DNA from: Tersicoccus mangrovi
GTDB taxonomy: Bacteria; Actinomycetota; Actinomycetes; Actinomycetales; Micrococcaceae
DNA: 64,000 bases
NCBI RefSeq assembly: GCF_036881825.1
Contig: NZ_JBAJMW010000002.1
Coordinates: forward strand, 62,001 to 126,000
Direction: 5' to 3'
The notes beneath the pieces are model-generated. The model worked only from the letters and a program-made list of their open reading frames with translations, was not told where the DNA came from and ran no database searches. The position numbers and the translations under genes are program-made. Shown here piece by piece: positions 52,339 through 60,786 of this stretch. Each line of letters opens with the position of its first letter. The stretch's first letter is position 1.

Positions 52339-53156
52339 CCCCAGAGCGCGAGCGGAGCGAAGATCGCCACGACCACGGCGAGGCACACGGCCGTCCAGAA
52401 CACCTCGATGGTCAGTCCCCCGCCGTTGCACAGGTCGCGGACCGCCGAGACGAGGTGCGACACCGGGTTGACCTGGACGAAGGCCCGCAGCCAGCCCGGC
52501 ATCGTGTCCGGCGAGACGAACGCGTTCGAGAGGAACGTGAGCGGGAACAGGATCATCATGCCGATGGCCTGCACGGCACGCGCGCTGCGGGCGACGGTGC
52601 CGAGGAACACGAAGATCCAGGACAGGGCCCACGCGCTGACGATGACGAGGAGCCCGGCGGCGATCACGCCGAGTGCGCCGCCGGCCGGGCGGTAGCCGAG
52701 GACGAAGCCGACGGTGAAGGTCAGGACCGTGGCGATCAGGTAGCGGATCAGGTCGGCGATCATCGGGCCGGCCAGCGGCGCGAGCCGGGACATCGGCAGG
52801 GATCGGAACCGGTCGAACACGCCCTTCTCCATGTCCTCGCGGATGCCGGTGCCGACGCTCATGCAGGCGCTGATCATGGTCTGCGCGAGGATCCCGGGGA
52901 TGATCATCGGCAGGTACGAGCCGATCGATCCGGCCACCGCGCCGCCGAAGATGAACGTGAACATGATGGTGAAGAGGATCGGCTGCAGGACGACGTCGAA
53001 CATCTCCTCCGGCTTGCGGAGGATCTTGATCAGCGAGCGGTGCGCCATGGTGAACGTCTGTTCGACGGAGCGGCGCAGGGAGACCGGGGGTGCGGCCACG
53101 GCCACCGGCCGGGGCGCGTCGCGGGTGGGGTCGAGGGTGGCGGTCGTGGTGCTCAT
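52320..53156 (-). CDS. ABC-2 type drug exporter permease (DrrB-like)
   Basis: Six-helix membrane subunit of an ABC-2 exporter. RSLIKILRKPEEMFDVVLQP is a typical DrrB N-terminal cytoplasmic segment; the signature loop MEKGVFDRFRSLPMSRLAPL and FPLTFLSNAFVSPDTMPGWL follow. 278 aa. ATG 53156 overlaps the ATPase stop (ATGA), so the two are co-translated. Likely exports a lipophilic drug or lipid. Convergent with, and overlapping, the AfsR-like gene. Confidence 0.9.
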   Translation of the reverse strand: MSTTTATLDPTRDAPRPVAVAAPPVSLRRSVEQTFTMAHRSLIKILRKPEEMFDVVLQPILFTIMFTFIFGGAVAGSIGSYLPMIIPGILAQTMISACMSVGTGIREDMEKGVFDRFRSLPMSRLAPLAGPMIADLIRYLIATVLTFTVGFVLGYRPAGGALGVIAAGLLVIVSAWALSWIFVFLGTVARSARAVQAIGMMILFPLTFLSNAFVSPDTMPGWLRAFVQVNPVSHLVSAVRDLCNGGGLTIEVFWTAVCLAVVVAIFAPLALWGYRRRT

Positions 53157-54154
53157 CGGGCGGGCTCCATCTCGGGTGCGTGCTGGTCGCCGGCGGCCGG
53201 AGCGGGGCGGCGATCAGCGGTGGGATCGGCGGTGAGGGCGAGGAACACCTCGTCCAGGCTGGGCTTGTGGACGGCGACCTCGGCGACATCGATGCCCGCG
53301 TCGCGCAGGCCGGTGAGCACGTCCACGGTGCGCCCGGTGCTGGCGAGAGGTGCGACGAGCCGCGACGCCTCGGGGGTGAGCGCCGGGGCGACGCCGAGTT
53401 GACGTTCGACGAGGACGGCGGCGGCGGCGAGCCGGGCCGCGTCGGTCAGGCGCAGGGAGAGCGACGCCGAGCCGACGCTGGATTTCAGGTCGTCGGGGGT
53501 GCCCTCGGCGACCTTGCGGCCCTGGTCGATGACGGCGATGCGGTCCGCGAGCTGGTCCGCCTCGTCGAGGTACTGCGTCGTCAGCAGGATGGTCGAGCCG
53601 CCGCGGACGAGTTCCCGGATGGTGTCCCACATCTGGCCGCGGGTGCGCGGGTCCAGGCCGGTGGTCGGCTCGTCGAGGAAGATCAGCGGCGGCTGCGCGA
53701 TGAGGCTGGCGGCCAGATCGAGACGGCGGCGCATGCCGCCGGAGAACTGGCGCAGCGGCCGGGTCGCGGCCTCGGTGAGGGCGAACTGCTCGAGCAGCGT
53801 GTTGGCCCGGGCGGTGGCCGCCCGACCGCTGAGGCCGAGCAGCCGGCCGAAGATGGTGAGGTTCTCGCGGGCGGTCAGTTCCTCGTCGACCGACGCGTAC
53901 TGGCCGGTGAGGCCGATGAGGCCGCGGACGGCGTGCGGGTCGCGGGCGACGTCGTGGCCGAGGATGCTCGCGCGGCCGCCGTCGATGGGCAGCAGCGTCG
54001 CGAGCATGCGGATGGTCGTGGTCTTGCCGGCGCCGTTGGGTCCGAGGACGCCGAACACCTGGCCCTGCTCGACCGTCAGGTCGATGCCGTCCACGGCGGT
54101 GTTCGCCCCGAATCGCTTGATGAGGCCGCTGGCCTCGACAGCGTTCTCGGTCAT
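53153..54154 (-). CDS. ABC transporter ATP-binding protein (DrrA-like)
   Basis: ATPase of the DrrAB-type exporter. Walker A GPNGAGKTTTIRML, Q-loop LTGQYASVDEELT, signature FSGGMRRRLDLAASL, Walker B LIFLDEPTTGLD and a DrrA-type C-terminal extension (~225-333) ending in DEVFLALTAD. 333 aa from ATG 54154; gggaacc lies just upstream. No TetR regulator adjoins, which is the usual partner; the AfsR-like gene may fill that role. Confidence 0.91.
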   Translation of the reverse strand: MTENAVEASGLIKRFGANTAVDGIDLTVEQGQVFGVLGPNGAGKTTTIRMLATLLPIDGGRASILGHDVARDPHAVRGLIGLTGQYASVDEELTARENLTIFGRLLGLSGRAATARANTLLEQFALTEAATRPLRQFSGGMRRRLDLAASLIAQPPLIFLDEPTTGLDPRTRGQMWDTIRELVRGGSTILLTTQYLDEADQLADRIAVIDQGRKVAEGTPDDLKSSVGSASLSLRLTDAARLAAAAVLVERQLGVAPALTPEASRLVAPLASTGRTVDVLTGLRDAGIDVAEVAVHKPSLDEVFLALTADPTADRRPAPAAGDQHAPEMEPAR

Positions 54155-54271
54155 GGTGGTTCCCTTCGGTGGGTGATCGTGGCGATCGCCACGACAACCA
54201 CCGTTCCGCCCACCGGTTTCACTTCGGGTTCAGTGCGGTTTCAGGGCCGGTTGCAGGACGGCATCCACCCC

Positions 54272-54415
54272 GTCCCACGACACGCCGGCGCTCGCCGGGA
54301 CCGGGCACACAGCCAGCGCTGCCGCCGCACCCCGTCCCACGACACGCTGGTGTCAGTCGGGACCGGGCGTTGTATCCCCGTTGCCGTCGGCGTGTCCCGG
54401 GACCGAATGCAGTGG
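54272..54415. repeat. Hairpin repeats F, two copies plus an inverted partial
   Basis: Copies at 54272-54301 and 54334-54363 are each 30 nt, both start gtcccacgacacg and end gggac, and both are followed by cgggc. An inverted relative, gtcggcgtgtcccgggac, lies around 54387-54404. A third direct copy is at 35064. The rest of the gap 54155-54530 has no recognised gene. Confidence 0.68.
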
Positions 54416-54530
54416 TCGATGCCGACATCGATCTCCAGGCACCGCCTCTGAGGCAGGCCGCACTCACGACAGCGACGCGCTCCTCGGTAGCCCCCGGCGC
54501 GCAACCGCGTCGGCCGAACTCGCGGCCGGT

Positions 54531-55550
54531 TCAGCCGAACGTGACGCGCGGGGTCGCGGCGTCGTCAGGATGGGCGGCCCACCAGGCGGCGCACGCGGCG
54601 CGCCAACCGTCGAGGTCGTCCTCGCCGGCGCCCTCGACACGCACCGAGTCCCCGTCGACCCGGGCGTGAGCGTCGCTGCAGCGGAACCCGTCGTCGTCCG
54701 GCCGGGCCTCGGGCACGGCGGTGAACAGGTCGCGCAGGTCCGCGAGCAGCAGGTCCGGCCGCTGGCCGGGGACGGCGGCGATCGCGGTGTGCACCGAGTC
54801 GACCCCGGTCAGCACGAGCGCCGACGTGAGGCCCGCGTTGTTGCCGCCGAGGACGTCGGTGTCGAGCCGATCCCCGATCACCAGCGGCTCGGTGATGTCC
54901 AGCTCCGCGGCGGCCGCACGGAACAGCGGCGCCTCGGGCTTGCCGGCGACCAGCGGATCGACCGACACGGCCGCACGCACGGCCCCGACGAGCGTGCCGT
55001 TGCCGGGGGCGATGCCGCGGTCCCGCGGGATGGTCGCGTCGGTGTTGGTCGCGACCCACAGCGCACCCGCGTTGATCGCGTAGCCCGCCTCGGCCAGGTG
55101 GACCCACCCGATCGACGGGTCGAAGCCCTGGATGACGGCGCGCGGCTCGTCCGTGGCGGACGTGACGGGAGTCAGGCCCACTCGCCGGACCTCCGCGGCC
55201 AGGTAGTCGCTACCGGTGATGAGCACGGCGTCGCCCGGCGTGAGCTTCTCCGCGAGCAGCCGCGCCCCGGCCTGGGCCGACGTGACGACGGTCCGTTCGC
55301 TCGCCGGGGCGCCGAGCTCGACGAGGTGGGCGGCCACGTCGGCCGGCGAACGCGAGGCGTTGTTGGTGACGTACCCGACCGCCAGCCCGGCCTCGACCAC
55401 CTTGTTCAGCGATTCGACGGCGTGCGGGATGGCGCCCGGCCCCGCGTACACGACGCCGTCGAGGTCGCAGAGCAGCCCGTCGAAGCGGTCGATCAGCCGA
55501 CCGTTCCCGTCCGCGTCACGAGATTCGCCGCCCGGGCGGTCACCGCTCAC
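54531..55550 (-). CDS. HAD-superfamily phosphatase (glycerol-3-phosphate phosphatase-like)
   Basis: HAD subclass IIA hydrolase. Motif I LLCDLDGVVYAG with nucleophile Asp, motif II VTNNAS, motif III Lys in VAGKPEAPLF and motif IV GDRLDTDVLGG are intact. The mycobacterial gene at the same place (Rv1692) dephosphorylates glycerol 3-phosphate in lipid recycling; same role is inferred. A C-terminal ~70-residue extension (DDDGFRCSDAHARVDGDSVRV..) is also found in that group. 339 aa. ATGA overlap with the upstream TPR gene. Confidence 0.9.
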   Translation of the reverse strand: MSGDRPGGESRDADGNGRLIDRFDGLLCDLDGVVYAGPGAIPHAVESLNKVVEAGLAVGYVTNNASRSPADVAAHLVELGAPASERTVVTSAQAGARLLAEKLTPGDAVLITGSDYLAAEVRRVGLTPVTSATDEPRAVIQGFDPSIGWVHLAEAGYAINAGALWVATNTDATIPRDRGIAPGNGTLVGAVRAAVSVDPLVAGKPEAPLFRAAAAELDITEPLVIGDRLDTDVLGGNNAGLTSALVLTGVDSVHTAIAAVPGQRPDLLLADLRDLFTAVPEARPDDDGFRCSDAHARVDGDSVRVEGAGEDDLDGWRAACAAWWAAHPDDAATPRVTFG

Positions 55551-57574
55551 GCGGTGGGTCCGGCGTCGTCCGCCGACCGAGCGGGCTTCGCTTCCGTCTC
55601 GTCGTCCGGCTCGGCAGCGTCAGCCTTCGACGCGGGAGCAGCGTTGTCGGTGTCGATGTCCAGCGGCGGCGCGTCATCCGTCACCTGGACGGACTCCGAC
55701 TCCGTCTCGTCGTCCGGCTCGGCAGCGTCAGCCTCCGACGCGGGAGCAGCGTTGTCCGTGTCGGTGTCCAGCTCATCGTCGTCGCCCGACTCGATGCCGT
55801 CGTCCAGTTCGGTCTCGTCGTCGGGCTCGGCAGCGTCAGCGTCCGACGCGGGAGCAGCGTTGTCCGTGTCGATGTCTGACTCCGGCTCACGGTCCGCCCG
55901 CTCGTCGTCGCGTCGACCACGGGACGGGCGCTCGTCCTCGTCGTCGCCGAGATCGATGATGTCGGGCTCGGCGAAGTCACCCACGCCGAGGGCCTGTTCG
56001 GCCCGCTCCGACTGCACGCGCCAGCGCTCGGACTCGCCGGTGCGGCCGACGGCGTCGAGCGCGTCGGCGTAGGCGAGGAACAACCGCGGGCTCCACGAGA
56101 AGGCACGATTGATGTCCAACTGCGGGACCTCGAGGGCGCTCAGGGACTCCTCCGAATGGCCGAGATCCGCGTGGGCGCCGGAGACGACCATCGCCAGTTC
56201 GACACGGGTGGGGGCGTCGAGCGTCTCGAGGTCGACGCTGCCGGCGAGTTCGATCGCCTTCTGCGGCCGCCCGAGGCCACGCTCGCAGTCGGCCATGAGC
56301 GCCAGGTACTCGTTCGACCCGCTGATGCGGCGGAAGGTGCGAAACTCGCGCAGGGCCTCGGCGAAGTCGCCGGCCTCGTACGCGGTGATGCCGACGGCCT
56401 CGCGCACGGCACCGATCCGGCCACCCCGGCGGCTCGCCGCTAGGGCGTGCTCGAACGCGAGCTCGGGGTCGATGTCGAGGTAACGCCCGGCCATGACCAG
56501 GTGCTTGGCGACCCATTCCGCGTTCTTCGATTCCAGGGTGCGCAGTTGCGCACGGACGGACTTGTCGAGCTCGCTGCCGGTCACGTCCTCGTCGATGTCC
56601 GGGGACTTCGGGCGATCGGGCCGGTTGGACCGGCGCAGGTCGTGGTGCGGGGCCTGCTGCTCACGCTCGGCGCGGTCGCGATCGTCCTGACGCGGACGGT
56701 CCTCCCACTGACGACGCGGCCGGTCACCGCCGGCACGGTCGTCGCGGCGGGGCCGATCGGTGCGGTCCCGATCATCGCGGCGCGGGCGGTCTTCCCACTG
56801 ACGGCGGGGCCGATCGTTGCCAGCGCGCTCATCCCGTCGGGGACGGTCCTCCCACCGGCGACGCGGACGGTCCCTACCGGACTGATCGTCCTGACGCGGC
56901 CGATCCTCCCACTGGCGGCGAGGCCGGTCGTTACCAGAACGATCGTCGTGGCGCGGCCGATCGTTGCGGTCCCGATCATCGCGGCGCGGACGGTCCTCCC
57001 ACTGACGGTGCGGACGGTCCTCCCGCGGATGGCGCGGCCGATCGCTGCCGGACTGGTCGTCACGACGGGGGCGGTCCTCCCACTGCCGACGCGGCCGATC
57101 GCCACCGGCGCGGTCGTCACGACGGGGCCGATCGTTGCCGGACCGGTCCTCCCACGGACGACGAGGCCGATCGCTCCCGCCACGGTCGTCACGACGGGGC
57201 CGATCGTTGCCGGACCGGTCCTCCCACGGACGACGAGGCCGATCGCTCCCGCCGCGGTCGTCACGACGGGGCCGATCGCTCCCGCCACGGTCGTCGCGAC
57301 GGGGCCGATCGTTGCCGGACCGGTCCTCCCACGGACGACGCGGACGGTCCCCGCCACCGGACTGGTCATCGCGACGGGGACGGTCGCTGCCGGACCGGTC
57401 CTCCCAGGGCCGACGGGGCCGGTCCCCGCCACCGGCACGGTCGTCCCTGCGCGGCCGGTCGCGCCAGGAGCCACCCCGGTTGGCACCGCTGCCGCCGCGC
57501 GAGTCGCCCGGTCGGCCGGACCCACCCGGTCCGCGTCGCGGGCCTCGCCGCTCGTCGCCTGTGCCGTCAGCCAT
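55547..57574 (-). CDS. TPR-like protein with a long Arg/Asp repeat N-terminus and acidic C-terminus
   Basis: Homologue position of Rv1691-type TPR proteins, always linked to the HAD gene. Three parts: residues ~20-315 are a low-complexity array of DRPRRDD-R and GDRPRRPWED-like units (over twenty, mixed Arg and Asp, with Trp in many); ~330-530 form helical TPR-like repeats (HLVMAGRYLDIDPELAFEHA, FRTFRRISGSNEYLALMADC); ~540-675 is an acidic tail with three copies of a unit containing DTDNAAPAS and AEPDDETE. Start ATG 57574, ggag eight nt away. Function unknown; the Arg/Asp part resembles RNA-helicase RGG/RD tails and may condense or bind RNA. Confidence 0.82.
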   Translation of the reverse strand: MADGTGDERRGPRRGPGGSGRPGDSRGGSGANRGGSWRDRPRRDDRAGGGDRPRRPWEDRSGSDRPRRDDQSGGGDRPRRPWEDRSGNDRPRRDDRGGSDRPRRDDRGGSDRPRRPWEDRSGNDRPRRDDRGGSDRPRRPWEDRSGNDRPRRDDRAGGDRPRRQWEDRPRRDDQSGSDRPRHPREDRPHRQWEDRPRRDDRDRNDRPRHDDRSGNDRPRRQWEDRPRQDDQSGRDRPRRRWEDRPRRDERAGNDRPRRQWEDRPRRDDRDRTDRPRRDDRAGGDRPRRQWEDRPRQDDRDRAEREQQAPHHDLRRSNRPDRPKSPDIDEDVTGSELDKSVRAQLRTLESKNAEWVAKHLVMAGRYLDIDPELAFEHALAASRRGGRIGAVREAVGITAYEAGDFAEALREFRTFRRISGSNEYLALMADCERGLGRPQKAIELAGSVDLETLDAPTRVELAMVVSGAHADLGHSEESLSALEVPQLDINRAFSWSPRLFLAYADALDAVGRTGESERWRVQSERAEQALGVGDFAEPDIIDLGDDEDERPSRGRRDDERADREPESDIDTDNAAPASDADAAEPDDETELDDGIESGDDDELDTDTDNAAPASEADAAEPDDETESESVQVTDDAPPLDIDTDNAAPASKADAAEPDDETEAKPARSADDAGPTA
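56640..57510 (-). repeat. Coding tandem repeat array in the TPR protein gene
   Basis: Degenerate 24-60-bp units such as gaccggtcctcccacgg and cggtcgtc-acgacgggg recur throughout, giving an open frame with strong bias in several frames. Near-identical neighbouring units (for example around 57130-57180 and 57190-57240) indicate ongoing unit gain and loss. Confidence 0.8.
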
Positions 57575-57688
57575 CTGTGTGCTCCATCCTTCGTACCGGC
57601 GCACCGCGTCGGCGGACCGCTCTCCCTCTGCATGATGTGGTCGGCGGCTGCGCGGGAAGGGCCCGGGCGCCGACATCGACACTCGAGT

Positions 57689-58180
57689 CTAGTCGAGGTC
57701 GGATCGGCCGCCGAGGAAGCGCACGAACCGCTCGAAGGCGTCGGACCACGTCTCACGCGGCTGCGCGTCGTCGATCCGCCAGGTCGCGGTCGTCCCGGGG
57801 GCGCCGTCGGTCGCTTCGCCGAGTTCGACCAGGACGGTCGAGGCCTGCAGCACCGGCGCGTCGGGAGACCACTCGAGTTCCACCCAGCGGTCCTGCTGCC
57901 AGCCGCGTGCCTGCGCCCAGAGGGCCGTCTCGTTCCGTGGTCCGGTCTCGACGAGGGAGTCGCCCTCGAACTCGAGGAACGCGTCCTCACCCCAGGTGCT
58001 CACCTCGGACAGCGGCCACCACAGATGGACGCTGTCGGTGAGCGCCCGGAACGCGGCCTCCGGCGGGGCGCCGACCGTCGCGGTCAGCACGAGCGGGCCG
58101 TGGGACTGCGGCGCGGCCGCGGGCTCCACAGCCGGGGCGGCGTGCGAGAACGGCGAGAAGACGCTCGGCTCCTCGGGCAT
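57689..58180 (-). CDS. SRPBCC-family protein (AHSA1-like)
   Basis: START/Bet v1-like small ligand-binding fold: PLVLTATVGAPPEAAFRALTDS at the start (its helix-grip opening), HLWWPLSEVSTWGEDAFLEFEGDSL, and a C-terminal helix WSDAFERFVRFLGG. 163 aa, including a ~25-residue Ala/Pro leader. Related proteins are annotated as activators of Hsp90 ATPase but bacterial members lack a known role. Single gene between the TPR protein and DUF2630. Confidence 0.78.
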   Translation of the reverse strand: MPEEPSVFSPFSHAAPAVEPAAAPQSHGPLVLTATVGAPPEAAFRALTDSVHLWWPLSEVSTWGEDAFLEFEGDSLVETGPRNETALWAQARGWQQDRWVELEWSPDAPVLQASTVLVELGEATDGAPGTTATWRIDDAQPRETWSDAFERFVRFLGGRSDLD

Positions 58181-58214
58181 GCGGCCACCTCCCGTCGACG
58201 AACTCCCGGCGGTG

Positions 58215-58460
58215 TCAGTTGCGGTAGTTCTCCACCTCGGCGGCCGGACGGACGTGCGCCTCGTCGGGGTTGTCGCCGAACTCGGACTTGCTGCGCCGCT
58301 GCCGGAGCAGGTCCCAGCACTGGTCCAGTTCCGCCTCGACCGACCGCAGGCGCTGGCGGTTCTCGTCGGACTTGTCGGGGTTGTTGCGGAGCTCGTGCTC
58401 CTCCGCGATCAGGTCGTTGATGGACGAATTGATCGACGCGTTGCTGCTCTGCTCGGCCAT
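58215..58460 (-). CDS. DUF2630 family protein
   Basis: Small helical protein, 81 aa, with the family core: INDLIAEEHELRNNPDKSDE, then RLRSVEAELDQCWDLLRQRR and a final DNPDEAHVRPAAEVENY. Probably forms a helical hairpin or coiled coil. Conserved in actinobacteria, function unknown. Confidence 0.82.
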   Translation of the reverse strand: MAEQSSNASINSSINDLIAEEHELRNNPDKSDENRQRLRSVEAELDQCWDLLRQRRSKSEFGDNPDEAHVRPAAEVENYRN

Positions 58461-58575
58461 GCTGCGAATCTAGCACCGGGCAGCGACAGTCGGCTTCCGG
58501 CAGCCAACGCCCGGGAATGCCCGCCCGCGCCGCCCCGTTGTGCCGATGACAACCGCTTCCACGAGAGGACGACCC

Positions 58576-58854
58576 ATGGCGCAGACCGCCGACATCACCG
58601 AGTACACCCCCGCCGACGGGTCGATCACCATGTTCTCGACGTCGTGGTGCGGCTACTGCCGCCGCCTGAAGACGCAGCTGGCCGCCGACGGCATCGGCTT
58701 CACCGAGATCAACATCGAGGAGACCCCCGGCACCGCCGACCTCGTCGAGGCGATCAACAACGGCAACCAGACCGTGCCGACCGTCATCTTCCCGGACGGC
58801 TCCAACGCGACGAACCCCTCCGCCAAGGAGGTCAAGGCCCGTCTGGGCCTGTAG
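58576..58854 (+). CDS. mrx1: Mycoredoxin (mycothiol-dependent glutaredoxin)
   Basis: Glutaredoxin-fold oxidoreductase that reduces S-mycothiolated proteins in the cytoplasm. Active site CGYC in TSWCGYCRRLK (about residues 24-27), cis-Pro motif QTVPTVIFPDG and GSNATNPSAKEV. 92 aa. ATG 58576 with gagagg. It lies next to, and in the same direction as, the mycothiol-dependent aldehyde dehydrogenase, so the region serves thiol redox balance and formaldehyde detoxification. Confidence 0.92.
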   Translation: MAQTADITEYTPADGSITMFSTSWCGYCRRLKTQLAADGIGFTEINIEETPGTADLVEAINNGNQTVPTVIFPDGSNATNPSAKEVKARLGL

Positions 58855-59016
58855 ACACCGCGACGACCGGTCGACACGAACCGGTCCCGCCTTGCCCCGG
58901 CCGGTGGCCGCCTCCGTAGGATGGCGGCGGGATCCCGATCCCGCTGACATCCCGTGCGGCGGCGGCCCGACCGGCTGCGACCGCACGGACACACGCCGCC
59001 GTCGGAAGGTCACAGC

Positions 59017-60102
59017 ATGGTTCACCGGGTCAAGGGCATCGTCGTCACGGGCAAGAACGAACCGGTCTCCCTCGAGACCGTCCTCGTCCCCGATCCCGGG
59101 CCGGGTGAGGCGCTCGTCGACATCATCACCTGCGGGGTCTGCCACACCGACCTGCACTACAAGCTCGGCGGCATCAGCGACGACTACCCCTTCCTCCTCG
59201 GCCACGAGGCGACCGGCCGGGTGAGCGCAGTCGGCGAAGGCGTCACCGAGGTCGCCGTCGGCGACCGGGTGATCCTGAACTGGCGCGCCGTCTGCGGCGA
59301 GTGTCGTGCCTGCCGCAAGGGCCAGCCGCAGTACTGCTTCAACACGCACAACGCCACCCAGAAGATGACCCTCGAGGACGGCACCGAGCTGTCTCCCGCT
59401 CTGGGCATCGGCGCCTTCATCGAGAAGACCCTCGTCGCCGCCGGCCAGTGCACGAAGATCGACGAGGAGTCCGACGCCGCCGCCGTGGGCCTGCTCGGGT
59501 GCGGCATCATGGCCGGCATCGGTGCCGCCATCAACACCGGCGCCGTGCAGCGCGGCGAGTCCGTCGCCGTCATCGGCTGCGGCGGGGTCGGCTGCGCCGC
59601 GATCGCCGGGGCGAAGCTGGCGGGCGCGACGACGATCATCGCCGTCGACATCGACCAGCAGAAGCTCGCCCGGGCCCAGGAGCTCGGCGCGACCCACACC
59701 GTCGACTCCTCCGCCTCCGACCCCGTCGAAGCGATCCGCGAGCTGACCGGCGGGTTCGGCGCCGACGTCGTCATCGAGGCCGTCGGCCGGCCGGAGACCT
59801 ACCGGCAGGCCTTCTACGCACGCGACCTGGCAGGCCGCGTCGTTCTCGTCGGTGTCCCGACGCCGGAGATGACCCTCGAACTGCCCCTGCTGGACGTGTT
59901 CGGCCGCGGCGGCTCCCTGAAGTCCTCCTGGTACGGCGACTGCCTGCCCTCGCGTGACTTCCCCATGCTGGTCGACCAGTACAAGCTCGGCCGCCTCCCC
60001 CTCGACGCCTTCGTCACCGAGCGGATCGGCCTCGACGACATCGAGGCCGCGTTCGAGAAGATGCACGCCGGCACGGTGCTGCGCTCGGTGGTCGAGCTCT
60101 GA
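59017..60102 (+). CDS. S-(hydroxymethyl)mycothiol dehydrogenase
   Basis: Zinc-dependent, NAD-linked alcohol dehydrogenase (class III-like, MscR/AdhE2) oxidising the adduct of formaldehyde and mycothiol. Catalytic zinc Cys in CGVCHTD and His-Glu in LGHEATG; structural zinc Cys in CGECRACRKGQPQYC; Rossmann motif IGCGGVGCAAIAGAKLAGA. 361 aa, ATG 59017 with ggaagg seven nt upstream. The next gene starts on its stop codon. Confidence 0.93.
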   Translation: MVHRVKGIVVTGKNEPVSLETVLVPDPGPGEALVDIITCGVCHTDLHYKLGGISDDYPFLLGHEATGRVSAVGEGVTEVAVGDRVILNWRAVCGECRACRKGQPQYCFNTHNATQKMTLEDGTELSPALGIGAFIEKTLVAAGQCTKIDEESDAAAVGLLGCGIMAGIGAAINTGAVQRGESVAVIGCGGVGCAAIAGAKLAGATTIIAVDIDQQKLARAQELGATHTVDSSASDPVEAIRELTGGFGADVVIEAVGRPETYRQAFYARDLAGRVVLVGVPTPEMTLELPLLDVFGRGGSLKSSWYGDCLPSRDFPMLVDQYKLGRLPLDAFVTERIGLDDIEAAFEKMHAGTVLRSVVEL

Positions 60103-60743
60103 TGGCGGGCAACGGGCCCACCCGGATCGACACCCTCGTCACGAGCGGCACCTTCTCGCTCGACGGCGGCACCTGGGACGTGGACAACAACGTCTACGTG
60201 ATCGGGGACGACGCCGAGTGCATCGTCATCGACCCGGCGCACGACGCCGACGCCGTCGAGAAGGCGGTGGGCGGCCGTACCGTCACGGCCATCCTGCTCA
60301 CGCACGGGCACGACGACCACATCGGCCAGGTCGCCGACGTCAAGGCCCGACTGGACGCCCCGGTGTACCTGAACGCGAACGACCGGGTGCTGTGGGACCA
60401 GACGTTCGACGACGCCGCCCCGGACCACGCGATTGAGGACGGCCAGCGATTCACCGTCGCCGGCGCGACCCTGGAAGCGATCCACACGCCCGGCCACTCC
60501 CCCGGCTCCACCTGCTTCTCCTGGGAGGACAACGCCACGCTGTTCAGCGGGGACACGCTGTTCCAGGGCGGCCCGGGCGCGACAGGCCGCTCGTACAGCG
60601 ACTTCGGCACCATCGTCGACTCGATCACCAACCGCCTGCTGACGCTGCCCGCCGACACCCGGGTGCTGACCGGTCACGGCCCGGCGACGACGATCGGGGA
60701 CGAGGCGCCCCACCGGCAGGAATGGATCGACCGGGGCCACTGA
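60102..60743 (+). CDS. Metallo-beta-lactamase-fold hydrolase
   Basis: MBL-fold enzyme with the HxHxDH motif in LTHGHDDHIG, further metal ligands in HTPGHSPGS, FSGDTLF and LTGHGP. Its constant pairing with the mycothiol formaldehyde dehydrogenase in actinobacteria (Rv2259-Rv2260 arrangement) suggests hydrolysis of S-formylmycothiol to formate and mycothiol. 213 aa; ATG overlaps the stop by one base (TGATG). Confidence 0.9.
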   Translation: MAGNGPTRIDTLVTSGTFSLDGGTWDVDNNVYVIGDDAECIVIDPAHDADAVEKAVGGRTVTAILLTHGHDDHIGQVADVKARLDAPVYLNANDRVLWDQTFDDAAPDHAIEDGQRFTVAGATLEAIHTPGHSPGSTCFSWEDNATLFSGDTLFQGGPGATGRSYSDFGTIVDSITNRLLTLPADTRVLTGHGPATTIGDEAPHRQEWIDRGH

Positions 60744-60786
60744 GCCCGGGTCTGCCGGTCCGCCGCGTGCTTGAGCGGCCGGCCCT

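Noticed and set aside
56640..57510. Possible CRISPR-like repeat array
   Set aside because: Units are degenerate, of varying spacing and in frame with an Arg/Asp-rich protein; no constant repeat-spacer pattern and no cas gene.
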